Program-made: the position numbers and the translations under genes | Notes under the pieces: generated by a model | The model's input: only the letters and a program-made list of their open reading frames with translations | Databases searched by the model: none | Told to the model about the DNA's origin: nothing | Assembly: GCA_021731425.1 (NCBI GenBank) | Contig: JAKFXJ010000240.1 | Coordinates: 1-10,960 of the forward strand | Direction: 5' to 3' | DNA length: 10,960 nucleotides | From: Limnohabitans sp. | GTDB lineage: Bacteria > Pseudomonadota > Gammaproteobacteria > Burkholderiales > Burkholderiaceae_C | Shown: in pieces, positions 6,681-10,960 of the stretch | How positions within the stretch are numbered: the stretch's first letter is position 1 | Layout: each line of letters opens with the position of its first letter

Positions 6681-7979
6681 TTACCCTTTGGCTGCATTTT
6701 TCTTTCGCAGTTCTTCCAGTTTGTCGGCAATTTTGATTTCTAAACCCCGGGGCACCGGTTTGTAAAAGCCGGGCTCGGGCATCCCATCGGGCAAATAACG
6801 CTCGCCCGCGGCAAAGCCGTCTTCCTCGTCGTGCGCATAGCGGTAACCCTTGCCGTAGTCCAGCTGCTTCATGAGCTGGGTAGGCGCATTGCGCAAATGC
6901 ATGGGCACCGGGCGGGTGCCGTCTTTTTTGACCCAGGCCTTGGCTTGGTTGAAGGCTTTGTAAGCGGCATTGGATTTGGGGGCCACCGCCAGGTAAATCA
7001 CGCACTGCGCCAGCGTCAACTCGCCCTCGGGGCTGCCCAGCCGCTCATACACCTCGGCGGCGTCCAGCGCCATGCGCAGCGCTCGCGGATCGGCCAAGCC
7101 AATGTCTTCGCTGGCCATGCGGATCAAGCGCCGCGCCATGTAGCGGGGGTCCGCACCGCCGTCGAGCATGCGCACGAACCAATACAGGGCGGCATCCGGG
7201 TCCGAGCCGCGCACCGATTTGTGCAGGGCGCTGATGGTGTCGTAGAACTGCTCGCCGCCTTTGTCGTATCGGCGCATGCGTTCACCCAGCACCCGCATCA
7301 GCCAGGTGTCGGTCACCGGGTCGATGCTTTCTTGTTTGGCCGCCATGGCCAAGGTTTCCAGCGTGTTGAGCAAGCGCCGCGCATCGCCATCGGCATAGGC
7401 CAGCAATCGGGTCAGCGCCTCCGGCTCGATGGCGGGGATGGCATCAATGGCCTGCGCCCGCCCCACGATGCTTTGCAGGTCATCCTCGGTCAGGGGCTGC
7501 AGCACATACACCGCCGCCCGCGACAACAAGGCTGAATTGACCTCAAACGAAGGGTTCTCGGTGGTGGCCCCGATGAAGGTGAACAAGCCGCTTTCCACAT
7601 GCGGCAAAAAAGCATCTTGCTGGCTTTTGTTGAAACGGTGCACCTCGTCCACAAACATGATGGTGCGCTGCGGGTGCAAGCCTGTGCGGGCGGCTTCGGC
7701 TTTTTCAACCGCTTCGCGGATGTCCTTGACGCCGCCCAAGACAGCGCTGATGCTCAAAAATTGCGCGTCAAACGCGTCGGCCATCAATCGGGCGATGGTG
7801 GTTTTGCCCACGCCCGGCGGCCCCCACAAAATACAGCTGTGCGGCTGGCCCGACTCAAAAGCCAAGCGCAGTGCCATGCCCTCGCCCAACAAATGTTGCT
7901 GGCCAATCACCTCACCCAAGTGGCGCGGGCGCAAGCGCTCAGCCAAGGGGGCATGGGGTGACGGACTGGCGGCTTTCAT
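6681..7979 (-). CDS. rarA: Replication-associated recombination protein A (RarA/MgsA), AAA+ ATPase
   Basis: A 432-residue cytoplasmic AAA+ ATPase of the clamp-loader-like RarA/MgsA/WRNIP1 family, which acts at stalled replication forks and interacts with SSB. It opens with PLAERLRPRHLGEVIGQQHL (11-30). Walker A GPPGVGKTT is at 53-61, Walker B IMFVDE at 107-112 followed by VHRFNKSQQDAFLP, and sensor 1 IGATTENPSFE at 136-146. The C-terminal tetramerisation part contains GSDPDAALYW (258-267), RRLIRMASEDIGL (283-295) and LPDGMPEPGFYKPVPRGLE (396-414), all diagnostic. E. coli RarA is 447 residues. ATG 7979 is 16 bp after the lolA stop and is preferred. An in-frame GTG (7985) and a longer extension into lolA exist but add non-conserved residues. 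A terminator follows at 6591-6627. Confidence 0.96.
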   Translation of the reverse strand: MKAASPSPHAPLAERLRPRHLGEVIGQQHLLGEGMALRLAFESGQPHSCILWGPPGVGKTTIARLMADAFDAQFLSISAVLGGVKDIREAVEKAEAARTGLHPQRTIMFVDEVHRFNKSQQDAFLPHVESGLFTFIGATTENPSFEVNSALLSRAAVYVLQPLTEDDLQSIVGRAQAIDAIPAIEPEALTRLLAYADGDARRLLNTLETLAMAAKQESIDPVTDTWLMRVLGERMRRYDKGGEQFYDTISALHKSVRGSDPDAALYWFVRMLDGGADPRYMARRLIRMASEDIGLADPRALRMALDAAEVYERLGSPEGELTLAQCVIYLAVAPKSNAAYKAFNQAKAWVKKDGTRPVPMHLRNAPTQLMKQLDYGKGYRYAHDEEDGFAAGERYLPDGMPEPGFYKPVPRGLEIKIADKLEELRKKNAAKG

Positions 7980-7995
7980 CAGCACCCGGGGAGCA

Positions 7996-8682
7996 TCAAG
8001 GCCGAATGACGTCCGCGCCCGCTGGGGCCTTGAACACAAAGGTGTTGGCGGGCAAAACAGGGTTCAGCTCAAAACCAGAAAAAGTCAGCACAGAGCGCTG
8101 GCCCAAGCTGTCTTGGACATCGAGCACGGCCAGTTCGGGGCCTGAAGCGCTGGCACGCAAACCCACCATCACCGCGCGAATTTGCCCATCGGGGGACTGG
8201 GGCGTGGCCCGCACCCACTGCAGGCCACCCTGGTCGGGCTCGGGGCTGAACTTGAAATCGCTTTTGAGGGCCTGCAAATCCGACGCGGCAGTCAGCAAGG
8301 CGGCCGGGGTCGAGCCCAGCACCTGAGACTGTGCTCGGGCCGTGACCTGGTTCAGGTCCACATCGTGCATCCACAAGGTCTGGCCATCGGCGACCAAGGT
8401 TTGCACAAAGGGCTTGCGGTAGTCAAAACGGAACTTGCCGGGCCGCTGGAACTCGAAACGGCCACTCGATGTTTTGACACGCGGGGCCTGGCCCGGGCGG
8501 CTTGGCGAAGTGACCGACTGGGTGAAGTCGGCCCGGCCACTGCGGGCCTGCTTCATGAACTGGGCCAGCACGTCCACGCTGTCGGCCTGCGCGGGCATGG
8601 CCCAAGCCCACACCGCCCCGACCAACAGCCAAGCTCCACCCCAACCCAGCAGCGCTCGGCGCTGCACAACACTGTTTGTCAT
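7996..8682 (-). CDS. lolA: Outer-membrane lipoprotein carrier protein LolA
   Basis: A 228-residue precursor of the periplasmic chaperone that takes lipoproteins from the inner-membrane LolCDE complex to LolB at the outer membrane. It has a signal peptide with QRR, a hydrophobic core LLGWGGAWLLVGAVWAW and a cleavage site after about Ala33 (AQA-DS). The mature part shows LolA landmarks: SGRADFTQSV, a GRFEFQRPGKFRFDYRKP run, and LVADGQTLWMHDVDLNQV. Mature length is about 195 compared with about 182 in E. coli. A GTG at 8691 overlaps the ftsK stop (GTGA) and gives 231 residues; ATG 8682 is chosen, but neither start has a strong Shine-Dalgarno. Translation is probably coupled to ftsK. The position between ftsK and rarA supports the call. 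Confidence 0.93.
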   Translation of the reverse strand: MTNSVVQRRALLGWGGAWLLVGAVWAWAMPAQADSVDVLAQFMKQARSGRADFTQSVTSPSRPGQAPRVKTSSGRFEFQRPGKFRFDYRKPFVQTLVADGQTLWMHDVDLNQVTARAQSQVLGSTPAALLTAASDLQALKSDFKFSPEPDQGGLQWVRATPQSPDGQIRAVMVGLRASASGPELAVLDVQDSLGQRSVLTFSGFELNPVLPANTFVFKAPAGADVIRP

Positions 8683-8687
8683 TCGTT

Positions 8688-10960
8688 TCACTCTGCCCGT
8701 GCGGGCACCAGGATTTCACGCTGGCCGCTGCCACTCATGGCACTGACCAGGCCTGCTTTTTCCATGTCTTCCACCAAACGGGCGGCGCGGTTGTAGCCGA
8801 TTTTGAGGTGGCGCTGCACCAGCGAAATGCTGGCCTTGCGGTTTTTCAAAACCACTTCCACGGCTTGGTCGTACATCGGGTCTTTCTCGCCGCTGTCGCC
8901 CTCGCCGAGCATGCCGCCGTCATCGTCCGTGGTGCCGCCTTCGAGCACGCCTTCGATGTAGTCGGGCTCACCTTGGCTCTTGAGGTAGCTGACCACCCGG
9001 TGCACCTCTTCGTCGCTGACAAAAGCGCCGTGCACCCGGATCGGGAAACCCGTGCCCGATGGCATGTAGAGCATGTCACCCATGCCCAGCAAGGCTTCCG
9101 CGCCCATTTGGTCCAAGATGGTGCGGCTGTCGATTTTGCTCGACACCTGGAAGGCAATGCGGGTCGGGATGTTGGCCTTGATGAGGCCGGTGATCACGTC
9201 CACGCTGGGGCGTTGGGTGGCCAAAATCAAGTGGATACCGGCGGCACGGGCCTTTTGAGCCAAACGCGCAATCAACTCCTCGATCTTCTTGCCCACCACC
9301 ATCATCAGGTCGGCCAGCTCGTCGATCACCACCACGATGTGCGGCAGGCGCTTGAGCGGCTCAGGGTCATCCGGCGTCAGGCTGAAGGGGTTGTAGATGA
9401 ACTCTTCGCGGGCCGTGGCTTCGTCGATTTTCTGGTTGTAACCGGCCAGGTTGCGCACACCCATCTTGCTCATCAGCTTGTAGCGTTTTTCCATCTCGGC
9501 CACACACCAATTCAGGCCATGCGCGGCTTGCCGCATGTCGGTCACCACCGGGGCCAGCAAGTGCGGGATGCCTTCATAAACCGACATCTCGAGCATCTTG
9601 GGGTCAATCATCAAGAGCCGCACATCGCGGGCCTCGGCCTTGTACAGCAGCGACAGGATCATGGCGTTGATACCCACCGATTTGCCCGAACCGGTGGTAC
9701 CGGCCACCAGCACATGCGGCATCTTGGCCAAATCGGCCACCACCGGGTTGCCGATGATGTCCTTGCCCAAGCCCATGGTCAGCATGGACTTGGCCTCGTT
9801 GTAGACCTGAGAGCCCAGAATTTCGCTGAGCTTGATCGACTGGCGCTTGGCGTTGGGCAACTCCAGCGCCATGTAGTTTTTGCCGGGAATCGTCTCGATC
9901 ACCCGGATGGACACCAGGCTGAGCGAACGCGCCAGATCTCTGGCCAGGTTCACCACCTGCGAACCCTTGACGCCCGTGTCCGGCTCGATCTCGTAGCGGG
10001 TGATCACCGGGCCAGGGGCTGCAGCCACCACACGCACCTTGACACCAAAATCAGACAGCTTTTTCTCGATCAGGCGGCTGGTCATCTCCAGCGTCTCGGG
10101 CGACACGGTTTCTTGTCGGATGGACAGGCTGTCGAGCAAATCCACCTGCGGCAGCTTGCTGTCGGGCAGTTCGTTGAACAGGGGTTTCTGGCGCTCCTTG
10201 ACCACGCGGTCGCTGCGCGGCACCTCCATCACGGGCGGCTCAATGACACGAGTGATAGGCTTCGTCACCGGCACCGGCGGCAAGTCCAGCTGGCCATCGG
10301 GCGAATCATGGACGGGTGGCGCCAGATCCCACTCGGGCTCAATGGCCTGGGGCGTGAGGGCCTGCTGGCGTTCGCGCAAAGCCTGTTGGCCCAAAGCCAA
10401 GTCTTCTTCGATCTCGCGCTTTTCATGCCGCGACTGGATCAAGGCGTCGAGGCGACCCCCGATTTTTTCAGCCAACTGACCCCAGGAAAAACGGAACACC
10501 ATGGCCACGCCCACTAAGGCCAGCACAATGCACAACAGGGCCGAGCCATTAAAGCCCAGGCCGCGCACGGCAGCCGTGCCCACCAGATACCCCAACACCC
10601 CACCGCTGTGCCCAGGCAAGGCCGATTCAAGCCGGTACAGGCGTGTCCACTCCAGTCCGCAACTGGCCATCAGCAACACCGCCAAGCCCAGCCAAAACAC
10701 CCACAAACTGCGCCGCCAGAAGGGCTCGTCCACCGTGTCTTGCGGGCCAGCGCCACGCAGCCACCGGGCGAAAGACACCAACCAGACCCGCAAACCCGCC
10801 GCCACACACCACCAGGCAGAAAAGCCCATCAGGAAAAAAGCCAGATCCGAAATCAAAGCACCCCATCGCCCCACCCCATTGCGCACCAACTCCCCGCTGC
10901 CCGAGGTGGACCAGGCCGGATCTTGCGGGTGGTAGCTCCACAAGGCCACCGTCACAAACA
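8688..10960 (-). CDS. ftsK: DNA translocase FtsK, N-terminus cut by the window edge
   Basis: At least 757 codons are present. The frame is open at the right edge, where the first visible residues ([17 protein letters not shown]) are the end of the first membrane helix, so some tens of residues are missing. FtsK is the septal DNA pump that clears and aligns chromosome termini. Numbering from the GTG at 10955, further hydrophobic segments lie at about 34-60, 83-99 and 119-154. A charged linker, only about 110 residues long, follows (about 160-275). The motor has Walker A GTTGSGKS (419-426) and Walker B VVVIDE (541-546), with [19 protein letters not shown] at 579-597. The gamma winged-helix domain (about 692-755) contains [18 protein letters not shown], typical of KOPS-reading FtsK. 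The protein is far shorter than E. coli FtsK (1329), mainly because the linker is short, as in many betaproteobacteria. The GTG at 10955 is internal, not the start. The stop overlaps a possible lolA GTG start. Confidence 0.96.
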   Translation of the reverse strand, partial: FVTVALWSYHPQDPAWSTSGSGELVRNGVGRWGALISDLAFFLMGFSAWWCVAAGLRVWLVSFARWLRGAGPQDTVDEPFWRRSLWVFWLGLAVLLMASCGLEWTRLYRLESALPGHSGGVLGYLVGTAAVRGLGFNGSALLCIVLALVGVAMVFRFSWGQLAEKIGGRLDALIQSRHEKREIEEDLALGQQALRERQQALTPQAIEPEWDLAPPVHDSPDGQLDLPPVPVTKPITRVIEPPVMEVPRSDRVVKERQKPLFNELPDSKLPQVDLLDSLSIRQETVSPETLEMTSRLIEKKLSDFGVKVRVVAAAPGPVITRYEIEPDTGVKGSQVVNLARDLARSLSLVSIRVIETIPGKNYMALELPNAKRQSIKLSEILGSQVYNEAKSMLTMGLGKDIIGNPVVADLAKMPHVLVAGTTGSGKSVGINAMILSLLYKAEARDVRLLMIDPKMLEMSVYEGIPHLLAPVVTDMRQAAHGLNWCVAEMEKRYKLMSKMGVRNLAGYNQKIDEATAREEFIYNPFSLTPDDPEPLKRLPHIVVVIDELADLMMVVGKKIEELIARLAQKARAAGIHLILATQRPSVDVITGLIKANIPTRIAFQVSSKIDSRTILDQMGAEALLGMGDMLYMPSGTGFPIRVHGAFVSDEEVHRVVSYLKSQGEPDYIEGVLEGGTTDDDGGMLGEGDSGEKDPMYDQAVEVVLKNRKASISLVQRHLKIGYNRAARLVEDMEKAGLVSAMSGSGQREILVPARAE

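Noticed and set aside
8676..10517. A 613-codon open frame on the plus strand opposite ftsK, very rich in His.
   Set aside because: It is antisense to an intact, motif-complete ftsK. The many His codons (CAC/CAT) are simply reverse complements of GTG/ATG in the real gene, and the translation shows no domain or ribosome binding site.

Overview
This window is about 11 kb of chromosome, GC-rich and densely coded, that looks like ordinary core sequence from a betaproteobacterium of the order Burkholderiales, probably family Comamonadaceae. The evidence is a Bug-family solute-binding protein, a ferredoxin-reductase fusion of the type usually labelled 'CDP-6-deoxy-delta-3,4-glucoseen reductase', a YeeZ-like SDR, a LIV-type ABC cassette, and the ftsK-lolA-rarA block. 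Protein motifs were read by eye; no database search was run.

Left part (1-2943): a YeeZ-like atypical SDR on the minus strand is cut by the left edge. It diverges, across only about 47 bp, from a plus-strand pair: a 2Fe-2S/FAD/NAD(P)H reductase and, 26 bp downstream, a Bug (tripartite tricarboxylate) periplasmic binding protein with a strong Shine-Dalgarno and an export signal. The pair ends at a perfect 26-bp palindrome, an intrinsic terminator that can serve both strands.

Middle (2961-6493): a tightly packed minus-strand operon, transcribed livH-livM-livG-livF, encodes the two permeases and two ATPases of a branched-chain amino acid type (HAAT) ABC importer. Junctions are 1 nt apart or overlap slightly at the level of possible starts, and strong Shine-Dalgarno sequences decide the starts. 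No periplasmic binding protein lies in this transcription unit, so the importer must borrow one encoded elsewhere.

Right part (6494-10960): a 187-bp non-coding gap holds the rarA terminator and a candidate livH promoter with an imperfect hairpin. Next come, in transcription order on the minus strand, ftsK (5' end cut by the right edge), lolA and rarA, covering chromosome segregation at division, outer-membrane lipoprotein transport, and replication-fork maintenance. This order is the widespread proteobacterial arrangement, but where serS often follows rarA, this window has the liv operon.

I found no RNA genes, mobile elements, CRISPR arrays or defence genes, and no convincing new biological system. 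The findings are modest: the liv unit without a binding protein, the reductase-Bug pairing, the livH leader, the non-ATG start of the SDR, and the synteny change after rarA.
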